64,000 bases of DNA from CBETVX01 sp965539935. GTDB taxonomy: Bacteria > Bacillota > Clostridia > Peptostreptococcales > Caminicellaceae. The notes beneath the pieces are model-generated. The model was not told the origin of the DNA, made no database searches, and worked only from the letters and a program-made list of their open reading frames with translations. Made by a program: the position numbers and the translations under genes. Location of the stretch: assembly GCA_965539935.1 (NCBI GenBank), contig CBETVX010000005.1:1-64000 (forward strand), in the 5' to 3' direction. Positions 36,120-45,027 of this stretch are shown piece after piece (positions within the stretch are counted from its first letter, which is position 1; each line of letters begins with the position of its first letter).

Positions 36120-37016
36120 CTATACCCTTAGATATTTTCTCATAGACATAATACTTCCTAAGGCTCCTATACCGGAACCTAGTATTAAAAATACTAATAA
36201 TAGATTATCCATAACCACTTCCAAGGGTAACATATATGCAGTAAACATCACGTATAGATTTGTAGTAACTATTTCATATACATATTTATATGCCATATAG
36301 ATTATACCCAATGAAATCCCTGAGCCCAAAAGTCCTAAAATAGTACCTTCAATCAAAAATGGCCATCTAATAAACCAGTTAGTAGCTCCAATATATTTCA
36401 TAATATTTATTTCTCTTTTTCTAGCAAATACTGTGAGTTTAATGGTATTTCCTATAATAAATATAGATATAGTTATGAGTATTATCATGATAATTAATCC
36501 AACCAGTCTAATAAAATTAGTTATTCCTATTAATTTATCAACTATATCTTTATAAAATTTTACTTCTTCTATCCCATTAATTGCCTCTAACTTTGATACA
36601 ATAGTGTCACTGTCTTCAATATTATTTAAGCTTATTATATATGAGTTTGGCAGTGGATTAGTTTCAAGACCTTCTAATAAATATCCATGCTCCCCCCATT
36701 TTTCTTTCATATTTTCCAGGGCTTCTTTCTTAGACTCGTATCTTATATCCTTAATTCCTTCTAAATCATCAATTATATCCCCAATTTTTTCTATTTTATC
36801 TATGGATAGGTCATCTTCTAAATAAACCTGAACAGTATCAAATTGCTCTTTAGCTCCTTGGCCAAGGCTATCAATATTTAAAATAAGTAAAAATATTAGC
36901 CCAAGAATAATAAGGGTAGCTGTAACCGATCCTATAGAAGCTAAACTCATTACTCTATTACGCCATAGATTTTTAAAGCCTTCTTTTATTAAATACAGCA
37001 TGCTCTTAATCTTCAT
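36120..37016 (-). CDS. ftsX: Cell division/sporulation ABC permease FtsX
   Basis: 298 residues with four membrane helices (about 22-45, 172-195, 220-245, 268-290) and a large extracytoplasmic loop between the first two, the FtsX layout. The start KEGFKNLWRNRVMSLASIG is characteristic. The ATG overlaps the last 11 bases of ftsE. With FtsE it forms a mechanotransmitter that activates the downstream hydrolase. Confidence 0.96.
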   Translation of the reverse strand: MKIKSMLYLIKEGFKNLWRNRVMSLASIGSVTATLIILGLIFLLILNIDSLGQGAKEQFDTVQVYLEDDLSIDKIEKIGDIIDDLEGIKDIRYESKKEALENMKEKWGEHGYLLEGLETNPLPNSYIISLNNIEDSDTIVSKLEAINGIEEVKFYKDIVDKLIGITNFIRLVGLIIMIILITISIFIIGNTIKLTVFARKREINIMKYIGATNWFIRWPFLIEGTILGLLGSGISLGIIYMAYKYVYEIVTTNLYVMFTAYMLPLEVVMDNLLLVFLILGSGIGALGSIMSMRKYLRV

Positions 37017-37692
37017 ATCCGTAGCCCCCCTTTATGTCATCTCTAACCAATGTTCCATTTTCTAAAGCTATTACTCTTTGCTGCATAATATCTACTATAT
37101 TTTGGGCATGGGTTGCCATGACTACGGTTGTTCCCCTTCGATTAATTTGCCTGATAAGTCTCATAATCTCCCAAGATGTTTCCGGATCTAAGTTTCCAGT
37201 GGGTTCATCAGCTATTACTATTGGAGGATTATTTATTATTGCCCTAGCAATTGATACTCTTTGCTGTTCCCCTCCCGACAGTTGATCTGGATACATCTTG
37301 GCCTTACTACTTAGTCCCACCATACTTAATATCATTGGTACTTGTCTTCTTATATCCTTTGATGAAGCCCCTATTATTTCCATAGCAAAGGCTACATTTT
37401 CATAAACTGTTTTATTAGGCAATAATCTAAAATCTTGAAATATCACGCCAATTTTTCTTCTAAGCATTGGTACATGTCGCCTATGAATATTGGTAATATC
37501 TTCATTATCTATTATTATTCTTCCTTGGGTTGGCTGTTCTTCCTTAAGTAACATTTTTATCAATGTAGATTTTCCTGCCCCACTTGGGCCTACTAAAAAA
37601 ACAAAATCTCCCTTTTCTATATTAATATCTATATTTGATAGTGCCATCACACCATTTTTATATCTTTTAGAAACATTAATAAGCTCAATCAC
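37006..37692 (-). CDS. ftsE: Cell division ABC ATPase FtsE
   Basis: 228 residues from the GTG at 37692, preceded by AGGAG 8 bases upstream; an in-frame GTG at 37710 lies before that site and is less likely. Walker A is GPSGAGKSTL, the Q-loop is VIFQDFRLL, the signature LSGGEQQRVSIARA and Walker B VIADEPTGNLDP. It powers FtsX. A single Spo0A-type box lies 28 bp upstream. Confidence 0.96.
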   Translation of the reverse strand: MIELINVSKRYKNGVMALSNIDINIEKGDFVFLVGPSGAGKSTLIKMLLKEEQPTQGRIIIDNEDITNIHRRHVPMLRRKIGVIFQDFRLLPNKTVYENVAFAMEIIGASSKDIRRQVPMILSMVGLSSKAKMYPDQLSGGEQQRVSIARAIINNPPIVIADEPTGNLDPETSWEIMRLIRQINRRGTTVVMATHAQNIVDIMQQRVIALENGTLVRDDIKGGYGYED

Positions 37693-37719
37693 TCTATCAT
37701 CTCCTATCACTATTTCTAT

Positions 37720-37726
37720 TTCGACA
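37720..37726 (-). promoter_or_regulatory. Single 0A box upstream of ftsE
   Basis: TGTCGAA on the minus strand is an exact match to the Spo0A box, 28 bp before the ftsE GTG. There is no second copy at 10-bp spacing, so chance occurrence is possible. Confidence 0.3.
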
Positions 37727-37886
37727 CTTGTTTTTCCTTTCCTTCAATTATTTTTACTTAACAGCTAGGAAATTTCTACTATCTTGTCACTTTATAATAT
37801 AACATGTTCATTATATATTAATAAAGTCTTATGTGAGTTTTTAATCTGAAAATATATTGTCCCAATAGATGTTGTTTTCTTCATAA

Positions 37887-37911
37887 CAAAAAGGCTGACA
37901 TTTTGTCAGCC
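37887..37911 (-). terminator. Intrinsic terminator after the Lon-like protease gene
   Basis: GGCTGACA and TGTCAGCC form a perfect 8-bp stem with a 3-base loop, followed on the minus strand by TTTTTG. It lies 12 bp past the stop codon. Confidence 0.9.
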
Positions 37912-37923
37912 CTTTTGTCATAA

Positions 37924-40329
37924 TCATTTATTCTCATTTTCCTCTTTAAGTTTATCATAGATTTCTTTAAGTCTTTTATTGACCATGTAGTGAATAGTTC
38001 CTTCAGGATAATTCCCCTGTTCATCGGCTTCTCCCGCAGGAATATCTGTAAGTATCTCAATACCTTCATCAATAGTTTTAACGGCGTATATATGGAATTT
38101 ATTATTTTTTACTGCTTCAATTACATCGTCGCTAAGCATAAGGTTTTTCACATTTTGATGGGGAATCATTACTCCTTGTTTTCCAGTTAATCCTTTTAGT
38201 TTACATACTTTAAAGAAACCTTCTATTTTTTCATTAACTCCACCTATTGGCTGAATTAATCCTCTTTGATTTACCGACCCTGTTACAGCTATATATTGTT
38301 TTATAGGAACCTTTGCTATACTTGATAATATTGCATAAAGTTCTGTACTAGAAGCACTGTCTCCGTCCACACCTGAATAAAGTTGTTCAAATACTATACT
38401 GGCAGATAAGGCCAAGGGTTTTTCCTGTGCATATTTGTATCCTAAATATCCACTTATTATCATTACACCTTTATCATGGATTTTTCCACTGGTCTTTGCT
38501 TCTCTTTCTATATTGATTATCCCCGCCTTACCTCTATAGGTGGCAGCTGTGATTTTACTTGGTTTTCCAAACCTATATTCTCCAGTTCCCGTTACGGCAA
38601 GGCCATTTATTTCTCCGATTTTTTTACCATCTACATCTATTAAATAATCTCCTTCTTCAAACATTTCCAATACTTTTTCTTCAAATTTATTATTTCTAAA
38701 TATTTTTTCTCCTATGGCCTTTTCCACATGCTCTACTTTTACAATATCGCTTCCATCTACTTCTGCCCAACTATCTGCTTCATATAAAATTTCTACTATT
38801 TGATTAAATCGAGAACTTATCTTCTTTTGACTTGCAGCCAGCTTAGAACTGTATTCCACAACTTTTCCTACTGCAAAAGCATCAAAATGTCTTAGGTTTT
38901 CCTTTTCACAATGGGTTGCAATAAATCTTGCCATTTTTATAATGTTTTCTTCATTTCTATCCATTTCTACATCAAAGTCAGCCATTATTTTAAATAATTT
39001 TTTAAACTCTTCATCATAATTATATAAGAGTTGATAAGTATATGGATCCCCAATTATAATAACCTTTAGATTTATTGGTATAGGTTGAGGCTTTAAGCTA
39101 GTAGTTACTACATATCCCAATTGATTACCGATTCCTTCAATGATTATCTCATTTGTTTTTAAAGCCCTTTTTAATCCTTGCCATGCAAAGGCGTTAGCTA
39201 ATAAATCCTTAGCTTGAAGTATTAAATATCCTCCATTGGCTTGATGAAGTGCTCCAGGTTTTATTTGCATAAAATCAGTTTTCATAACGCCCATTTCATT
39301 TTTATATTCTGTACTTCCAACTAAATTATAATAGGTAGGATTACTTTCAAATACCACAGGTGCATGTTTTCTATCGCTATTATCAATAAATACATTAACT
39401 CTATACCTATCAAAAAATGCTTCCGATGATCTCATTTGAAAAATAGCCAATGGATTGTTATTTGGGCTATCTGCATCATCTTTGAATTTATCTATATGTT
39501 CAATAATATCCTCTTTGAGCATTTCTAAATATTCTTCTATCTTTTTTCCATAATTGAATTTATTCTTAAGATTATTTATGTAGAATTCTACTACATATGC
39601 TGCTGTTTTTTTATCTAATTCTTTGAGCTTATCTCTAAATTTTCCCTCTAATACCCTTAATTCATTTAATAAATCAACACTATCAAGACTTAAATCATTT
39701 GTTTTTTTATTTAGCTCATCAAGCTCTTCTTTAGTTAATTTTTTATAGTCTTCTTCACTCATAGGCTTTCCATTTTTAAGGGGAATACTTATAAGCCCAC
39801 CATTTTCAGTTCTTTTAAATCTAAATCCATGCTTTTCTCCCACCATATTAAGTTTCTCAAGAATTTGCTGAGATATTGTTTGATATTGTTTAAATATGCT
39901 ACTTTTTTTATTTTCATAGTCCTTACTATTGAAGGCATTTTCAATCTCTTTCTTTAATTGTTTTATCATATCTTTGATTTCTTTTTCCAATTCTTTACCC
40001 ATGCCTGCTCCTAAATTTAGTGCCATGGGACAATGGGGATTTTTGAAATTATAAACATATACCCAATCATCGGGAACTTCTTTCTCTGATGCCTTTTCTT
40101 CTGTAATTAACTTAACATAGCTATTCCTTCCCGTTCCTGTTTGTCCTGCTACGAAAATATTATATCCTTTTTTCTTTACTGAAAGACCGAATTTCAAGGC
40201 CTGGGATGCCCTCTCTTGACCAATTATCCCCTGTAAAGGTTTTAATTCAGCAGTGGTTTTAAAATTAAAACAATCAAGACTACAGGTATTTTTAAGTTTA
40301 CTAATAGGAACTTTATATTCTTTTATCAT
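37924..40329 (-). CDS. Lon-related ATP-dependent protease (AAA_32/LonB-like, COG1067)
   Basis: 801 residues. The ATPase part begins with the P-loop GQTGTGRNSY near 62-71; Arg replaces the usual Lys, which is common in this subfamily. A long helical insertion (about 120-290) precedes Walker B-like NGGYLILQAKDLL. The C-terminal Lon protease domain (about 575-780) has the catalytic Ser in DGDSASSTEL and Lys in GGVNEKIEGFF. It is a soluble relative of Lon without the standard N-domain, and substrates are unknown. A good ribosome site AGGGGAG precedes the ATG. Confidence 0.93.
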   Translation of the reverse strand: MIKEYKVPISKLKNTCSLDCFNFKTTAELKPLQGIIGQERASQALKFGLSVKKKGYNIFVAGQTGTGRNSYVKLITEEKASEKEVPDDWVYVYNFKNPHCPMALNLGAGMGKELEKEIKDMIKQLKKEIENAFNSKDYENKKSSIFKQYQTISQQILEKLNMVGEKHGFRFKRTENGGLISIPLKNGKPMSEEDYKKLTKEELDELNKKTNDLSLDSVDLLNELRVLEGKFRDKLKELDKKTAAYVVEFYINNLKNKFNYGKKIEEYLEMLKEDIIEHIDKFKDDADSPNNNPLAIFQMRSSEAFFDRYRVNVFIDNSDRKHAPVVFESNPTYYNLVGSTEYKNEMGVMKTDFMQIKPGALHQANGGYLILQAKDLLANAFAWQGLKRALKTNEIIIEGIGNQLGYVVTTSLKPQPIPINLKVIIIGDPYTYQLLYNYDEEFKKLFKIMADFDVEMDRNEENIIKMARFIATHCEKENLRHFDAFAVGKVVEYSSKLAASQKKISSRFNQIVEILYEADSWAEVDGSDIVKVEHVEKAIGEKIFRNNKFEEKVLEMFEEGDYLIDVDGKKIGEINGLAVTGTGEYRFGKPSKITAATYRGKAGIINIEREAKTSGKIHDKGVMIISGYLGYKYAQEKPLALSASIVFEQLYSGVDGDSASSTELYAILSSIAKVPIKQYIAVTGSVNQRGLIQPIGGVNEKIEGFFKVCKLKGLTGKQGVMIPHQNVKNLMLSDDVIEAVKNNKFHIYAVKTIDEGIEILTDIPAGEADEQGNYPEGTIHYMVNKRLKEIYDKLKEENENK

Positions 40330-40442
40330 TTCAACACTCCCCTTTAAACTTAAATAATTATTTGAATTTTACCCATAATTCTTTTAATTAAATCTATATT
40401 TTAATTACAGTATTTAATATTCCATATTGATAAAAATATATG

Positions 40443-40507
40443 AAAAAAATAGCCCATAATTCATAGTTAATCCATTGATTTTAACAGATTAACTATGAAT
40501 TATGGGC
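40443..40507 (-). terminator. Long intrinsic terminator of the pst-phoU operon
   Basis: A perfect 20-bp inverted repeat (40452-40471 and 40488-40507), extendable to 21 bp, flanks a 15-base loop. It is followed on the minus strand by TATTTTTTT. It lies 26 bp after the phoU stop. Confidence 0.95.
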
Positions 40508-40532
40508 CTTTAAATAAGATAAATATATTGAC

Positions 40533-41186
40533 CTAGTTAATATTTACTCTGTCCCCATCCACTATATATATAATTTTCTCGCAAACATTAGTAATATGGT
40601 CAGCTATTCTCTCTAAATATCTTCCAACCATTAATAACTTCGTCCCTTGATTGATATATTTACTATCTTTATTAATCAATAGTAGAATATCAGTATATAC
40701 ATCGGCATAAAGATTATCTATTAATTCATCATCTTTTCCAACTCTATATGCTAAATCTGCATTTTCATTAATAAAACTTTTTTTAGTATTTTTTATCATT
40801 TCAATTATAATGTCTTTCATCTTAGGTATATCTACCAAGGGTTTTACATGACTTTCATCCCCTATTTTTATAACTTCCTTTGCTATATTAACACAAAAGT
40901 CTCCAACTCTTTCTATATCCGTAATCATCTTTGAAATGGAAAATATAATCCTTAAATCCTTAGCCATAGGTTGTTGCAATGCAATTAACTCTATTACTTT
41001 ATCCTCTATATCAAACATTAGTTTATCAATATTATCATCTAGCTTTATTACTTCCCGTGCTAGTTTAGTATCCTTATTAACTAATGCAGTTATTGCCTTA
41101 TTAATTAAATCTTCAACCCCATCAAACATTTTAACTATATCAGACTTTAGTTCTCTAATAGATGCCTGAAAATTTTCCCTTACCAT
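40533..41186 (-). CDS. phoU: Phosphate signalling/regulatory protein PhoU
   Basis: 217 residues forming two repeats of a three-helix bundle. Metal-site motifs are seen as the repeated (E/D)RVGDFCVNIA near 95 and ERIADHITNVCE near 195. PhoU restrains phosphate uptake and signals Pi status to the PhoR kinase. It is the last gene of pstSCAB-phoU, with GGGGGAG before the ATG. Confidence 0.96.
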   Translation of the reverse strand: MVRENFQASIRELKSDIVKMFDGVEDLINKAITALVNKDTKLAREVIKLDDNIDKLMFDIEDKVIELIALQQPMAKDLRIIFSISKMITDIERVGDFCVNIAKEVIKIGDESHVKPLVDIPKMKDIIIEMIKNTKKSFINENADLAYRVGKDDELIDNLYADVYTDILLLINKDSKYINQGTKLLMVGRYLERIADHITNVCEKIIYIVDGDRVNIN

Positions 41187-41261
41187 TAATCATCTCCCCC
41201 TTATGTTATAAAAGATAATGTTTACATTATAGTTCTTTCCGTGGTAAATAATAAAATAATT

Positions 41262-42017
41262 TTATCCAAAGCGTCCTGTAATATAGTCCTCAGTTCTTTT
41301 ATCCCTCGGTGTTGTAAATATTTGATCTGTATTCCCTACTTCTATTATCTCTCCCATTAAGAAAAATGCCGTTTGGTCAGATATTCTAGCTGCCTGTTGC
41401 ATAGAATGAGTAACAATAACAATTGTATAATCTTTCTTAAGTTCTTCTATTAAGTTTTCAATCTTTCCAGTGGCAATAGGATCTAGAGCTGATGTTGGCT
41501 CATCCATCAAAATAACTTCTGGCTCCATAGCAATAGCCCTAGCAATACAGAGTCTTTGTTGTTGACCGCCAGATAACTCCCATGCTGATTTATTTAGTCT
41601 ATCCTTTACTTCATCCCAAAGTGCGGCTCCCTTTAAGCTTTTTTCAACAATTTCATCAAGTTTTTTCTTGTTTTTTATTCCATGTCTTTTAGGTCCGTAA
41701 GTTATATTGTCATAAATTGATTTAGGAAAGGGATTAGGTTTTTGAAACACCATTCCTACTTTTTTTCTTAATTCCTCAACTTCCAAATCCCTTGAATAAA
41801 CATTTTGTCCATCTAAAATTATATCCCCTTCTACCTTTGTATCCTCAATTAAATCATTCATGCGATTTAAAGTCCTAAGAAATGTAGACTTACCGCATCC
41901 TGAAGGGCCTATTAAAGCTGTAACTTTATTTCTCTCTATATCAATGTTAATATTGTTTAAAGCTTGAAAATCACCATAATAAAAATTCAAATCCTTTACT
42001 TGCATTTTTATCTTCAT
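41262..42017 (-). CDS. pstB: Phosphate ABC transporter ATPase PstB
   Basis: 251 residues. Walker A is GPSGCGKSTFLR, the signature LSGGQQQRLCIARA and Walker B VILMDEPTSALDP. The PstB-typical MNDLIEDTKVEGDI and QKPNPFPKSIYDN are present. It energises phosphate import by PstCA. It is 12 bp after pstA, with AGGAGG. Confidence 0.98.
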   Translation of the reverse strand: MKIKMQVKDLNFYYGDFQALNNINIDIERNKVTALIGPSGCGKSTFLRTLNRMNDLIEDTKVEGDIILDGQNVYSRDLEVEELRKKVGMVFQKPNPFPKSIYDNITYGPKRHGIKNKKKLDEIVEKSLKGAALWDEVKDRLNKSAWELSGGQQQRLCIARAIAMEPEVILMDEPTSALDPIATGKIENLIEELKKDYTIVIVTHSMQQAARISDQTAFFLMGEIIEVGNTDQIFTTPRDKRTEDYITGRFG

Positions 42018-42029
42018 TATACAATCCTC

Positions 42030-42887
42030 CTATGCCTTTATCCTATCTTGATATTTATTTCTTAATAGAATTGCAGTTAAATTCATTACAATTAGCACTA
42101 AGAGAAGTACTAGTATTCCAGCTGCTGCAACAAACTGAAATTCAAGCTTTGGCATTGAGGCCCATGTGAAAATTTGTAGCGGCAGAGTTGTGAATTCATC
42201 AAATACACTTGTTGGACTAAACCAAATTCCTGCTGCTCCACCAACAACTACTAAAGGAGCTGCTTCACCTATTGCTCTAGATACTGCCAATATACTTCCA
42301 GTTAATATACCTGGCATGGAATATGGAAGAATAACTTCCCGTACAGTTTCCCATTTAGTAGCACCAAGGGCATAGGAAGCATGCTTCAAACTTTTAGGAA
42401 CTGTTTTTAAAGCTTCCTGGGCCGAAACTATTATTATTGGCAATATTAATAAAGCCATTGTCAAGCTAGCTGCTATAATAGTTCTACCTAAATTTAAAAA
42501 ACGTACAAAAACTGATAATCCCAGTATCCCATATACTATGGCAGGAACACCAGCAAGGTTACTAATATTTACTTTGATTAAATCATTGAACTTATTATTT
42601 GTGGCGTACTCTTCTAAATATATTGCTCCACTTACTCCTAAGGGAAATGCTATAGCCATGGTTAATCCAATGACCCATAATGATCCGAAAAGTCCAGCCT
42701 TAATCCCTGATTTTTCTGGGAATCTTGAGGTATAGTTATTTAAGAAATCCCAATTTAAGTACCCAATACCTTTTTTAAATATATCTATAAATAAGAAGGC
42801 TAACATGAAAATGCTAAATAATATACAAGCCACCAATATACCATGAAAGATACTATTTATTTTTTTTCTCTTTTTTATATTCCCCAT
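42030..42887 (-). CDS. pstA: Phosphate ABC transporter permease PstA
   Basis: 285 residues with six membrane helices and the permease EAA-type loop (KHASYALGATKWETVREVILP). The ATG overlaps the pstC stop (TAATG), with GGAGG inside pstC, implying coupled translation. Confidence 0.97.
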   Translation of the reverse strand: MGNIKKRKKINSIFHGILVACILFSIFMLAFLFIDIFKKGIGYLNWDFLNNYTSRFPEKSGIKAGLFGSLWVIGLTMAIAFPLGVSGAIYLEEYATNNKFNDLIKVNISNLAGVPAIVYGILGLSVFVRFLNLGRTIIAASLTMALLILPIIIVSAQEALKTVPKSLKHASYALGATKWETVREVILPYSMPGILTGSILAVSRAIGEAAPLVVVGGAAGIWFSPTSVFDEFTTLPLQIFTWASMPKLEFQFVAAAGILVLLLVLIVMNLTAILLRNKYQDRIKA

Positions 42888-43777
42888 TAATAATCCTCCT
42901 TAAATCGTCTTACTATATATCTAGAAATATAATTCATAGTTAGTGTAATAACAAATAACAACATAGCAACAGCAAATAAACTCTGTGATTCTATAGAACC
43001 TTGTACAACATCACCACTTGTTATTTGTACTATAAACCCTGTCATAGTTTGAATACTTTCAAGAGGATTAAGGGTTAATTTAGGGGTTGACCCTGCGGCT
43101 AATGCAACAATCATGGTTTCTCCTATGGCCCTTGATATTGCAAGTATAAATGAAGATATTATACCTGAAAATGCAGCAGGTATTACCACCCCTTGAACTA
43201 CTTCTAACTTAGTAAGTCCCAAGGCATATGCTCCCTCCCGTAGACTGCTTGGCACTGCTTTCATAGCATCTTCACTTAAGGAAAGTACCATAGGCATAGT
43301 CATAATTCCTACAGCTATAGAAGCACTAAGGCCATTATATATACTAGTTTCAGGAAATATATTTCTAATAATTGGGGTAATAGTATTAAGGGCAAAATAA
43401 CCATATACTATTGATGGAATACCAGCTAGTACTTCTAGAATCGGTTTAATAACCCTTCTTACCTTTTTATGAGCATATTCACTTAAATATATGGCACTAA
43501 ATAATCCAATGGGAATTGATATTAAAGAAGAAAAAAATACAATTAAAAAAGTGCCACCAACAAGTGGTAATATACCAAAATACTGTGGTTTAAAAAGTGG
43601 TGTCCATTTAGTACCAGTTAAAAAATCTAAAATAGGCACTTGTTTAAAAAACAGTATACTTTCACCCATCAAAGTAAATAAAATACTTACGGTAATTAAT
43701 ACAGATACTGAACCTAAGACAGTAAACATATGTTTTATTATTTTTTCCTTGATCTTTTTACTACTTTTATTATTCAT
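42887..43777 (-). CDS. pstC: Phosphate ABC transporter permease PstC
   Basis: 296 residues from the ATG at 43777, which follows a GGGGGG ribosome site; an in-frame start at 43801 would lie within the upstream hairpin. Six helices and the loop REGAYALGLTKLEVVQGVVIP identify the PstC/PstA family. A terminator-like hairpin separates it from pstS. Confidence 0.97.
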   Translation of the reverse strand: MNNKSSKKIKEKIIKHMFTVLGSVSVLITVSILFTLMGESILFFKQVPILDFLTGTKWTPLFKPQYFGILPLVGGTFLIVFFSSLISIPIGLFSAIYLSEYAHKKVRRVIKPILEVLAGIPSIVYGYFALNTITPIIRNIFPETSIYNGLSASIAVGIMTMPMVLSLSEDAMKAVPSSLREGAYALGLTKLEVVQGVVIPAAFSGIISSFILAISRAIGETMIVALAAGSTPKLTLNPLESIQTMTGFIVQITSGDVVQGSIESQSLFAVAMLLFVITLTMNYISRYIVRRFKEDY

Positions 43778-43802
43778 TATATTTCCCCCCAAACATGGCA
43801 AT

Positions 43803-43825
43803 AAAAGGGCCTAGGAAGCCCTTTT
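43803..43825. terminator. Intercistronic hairpin between pstS and pstC
   Basis: AAAAGGGC and GCCCTTTT form a perfect 8-bp stem around a 7-base loop. Ending in TTTT, it probably causes partial termination or 3' protection, giving more PstS than permease. Confidence 0.85.
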
Positions 43826-43882
43826 AGAACCTGTTTTGCTTAACTATTATTTAAGTATGTATTATTATACTTATTAATATAG

Positions 43883-44857
43883 TTAAAGTCCTAAATCTTC
43901 AAGTTGTTGAGTATATTTTTCTTCTGGAACTTTTACATATCCTACTGATGGAATTACTTCTTTTCCTTCTGTTAAATAGTATTTTACAAACTCTGCTACT
44001 TCTGGTCTTTCTAAACTCTCTAAGTTAGGATAAATAAATATTGGTCTTGAAAGTGGTGAGTAGCTTCCATCTTCAATAGTTGTTTGTGTAGGAAGTACTG
44101 GGCCATTTCCACCATCTATAGCAACTGCCTTTAGTTTGTCAGTATTCTCAACATAGTAGGCATATCCAAAGAATCCTAAAGCATATTTATCTCCTGCAAT
44201 ACCTGTAACTAATACATTATCATCTTCACTTGCTGTATAATCAGGTCTTATGTTTCCACCTTCACCGTTAATTTCTTCAGTAAAGTAATCAAATGTTCCT
44301 GAATCTGATCCTGGACCATAAAGTTTTATTTCTTCATCTGGCCATTCCGCTTTTACATCTTTCCATGTCTTAACTTTGCTATCTTTGTTCCATATCATAT
44401 TTAACTCTTCAACAGTTAAGGAATCAACCCAATCATTAGCTGGATTGACAAGTACTGATAATCCATCATATGCTACAACTATCTCTTTAAACTGTATTCC
44501 TGCTTCTTCAGCAGCTTCCTTTTCTTCATCTTTTATTGGTCTAGATGCGTCACTAATATCTGTTTCCTTTGCTATAAACTTTTTAAATCCTCCACCTGTT
44601 CCTGATACACCAACAGTAACCCTTACTTCTGGATGAATCTTTTGGAATTCTTCAGCCACAGCCATTGTTATAGGATATACTGTGCTTGACCCATCAATAG
44701 CTATAGAACCTGCTAATGTTTCTTCCTGTTGACTTGATTCCTTTGACTCATTTGATGGAGCTGATTCACTAGTTGTCTTACTTCCACATCCTGCTAATAA
44801 ACCTATTGATAAAATACTTACTAATAAAAGAGCAATTATTTTTTTCTTCGCCTTCAT
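43883..44857 (-). CDS. pstS: Phosphate-binding lipoprotein PstS
   Basis: 324 residues from the ATG at 44857, 8 bases after GGGAG; the ATG at 44863 is too close to that site. Lipobox LLAGC is followed by a Ser/Glu-rich linker and the PstS fold. Phosphate-binding segments are IDGSSTVYPI, VGVSGTGGGFKKF and GPGSDSGTFDYF. It captures Pi outside the membrane. A Pho box lies 83-123 bp upstream. Confidence 0.97.
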   Translation of the reverse strand: MKAKKKIIALLLVSILSIGLLAGCGSKTTSESAPSNESKESSQQEETLAGSIAIDGSSTVYPITMAVAEEFQKIHPEVRVTVGVSGTGGGFKKFIAKETDISDASRPIKDEEKEAAEEAGIQFKEIVVAYDGLSVLVNPANDWVDSLTVEELNMIWNKDSKVKTWKDVKAEWPDEEIKLYGPGSDSGTFDYFTEEINGEGGNIRPDYTASEDDNVLVTGIAGDKYALGFFGYAYYVENTDKLKAVAIDGGNGPVLPTQTTIEDGSYSPLSRPIFIYPNLESLERPEVAEFVKYYLTEGKEVIPSVGYVKVPEEKYTQQLEDLGL

Positions 44858-44939
44858 ATACATTCTCCCTTCATTTCCTATACTTATTTATGCCTCATAT
44901 ATAAAATATCATTATTATTTCCATAGTTTGTTATGGAGC

Positions 44940-44980
44940 TGTTAATATAACGTTAAGGAAATGTTAAGTAGAAATGTTAA
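44940..44980 (-). promoter_or_regulatory. Pho box: four TTAACA repeats upstream of pstS
   Basis: On the minus strand TTAACA occurs at 44980-44975, 44967-44962 and 44945-44940, with TTAACG at 44956-44951. The last three repeats have an exact 11-bp period; the first is offset by 13. This is the tandem-hexamer arrangement bound by PhoP in Bacillus. No phoPR in the window. Confidence 0.8.
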
Positions 44981-45027
44981 GTAAAAAATTCTTGAAATTT
45001 TTCATAGATAAATTTTTTAATCTTTCT

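Noticed and set aside
37924..40329. Walker A Arg instead of Lys in the Lon-like protease as an inactivated ATPase
   Set aside because: GTGR variants are common in this AAA_32 subfamily and the protease dyad is intact.
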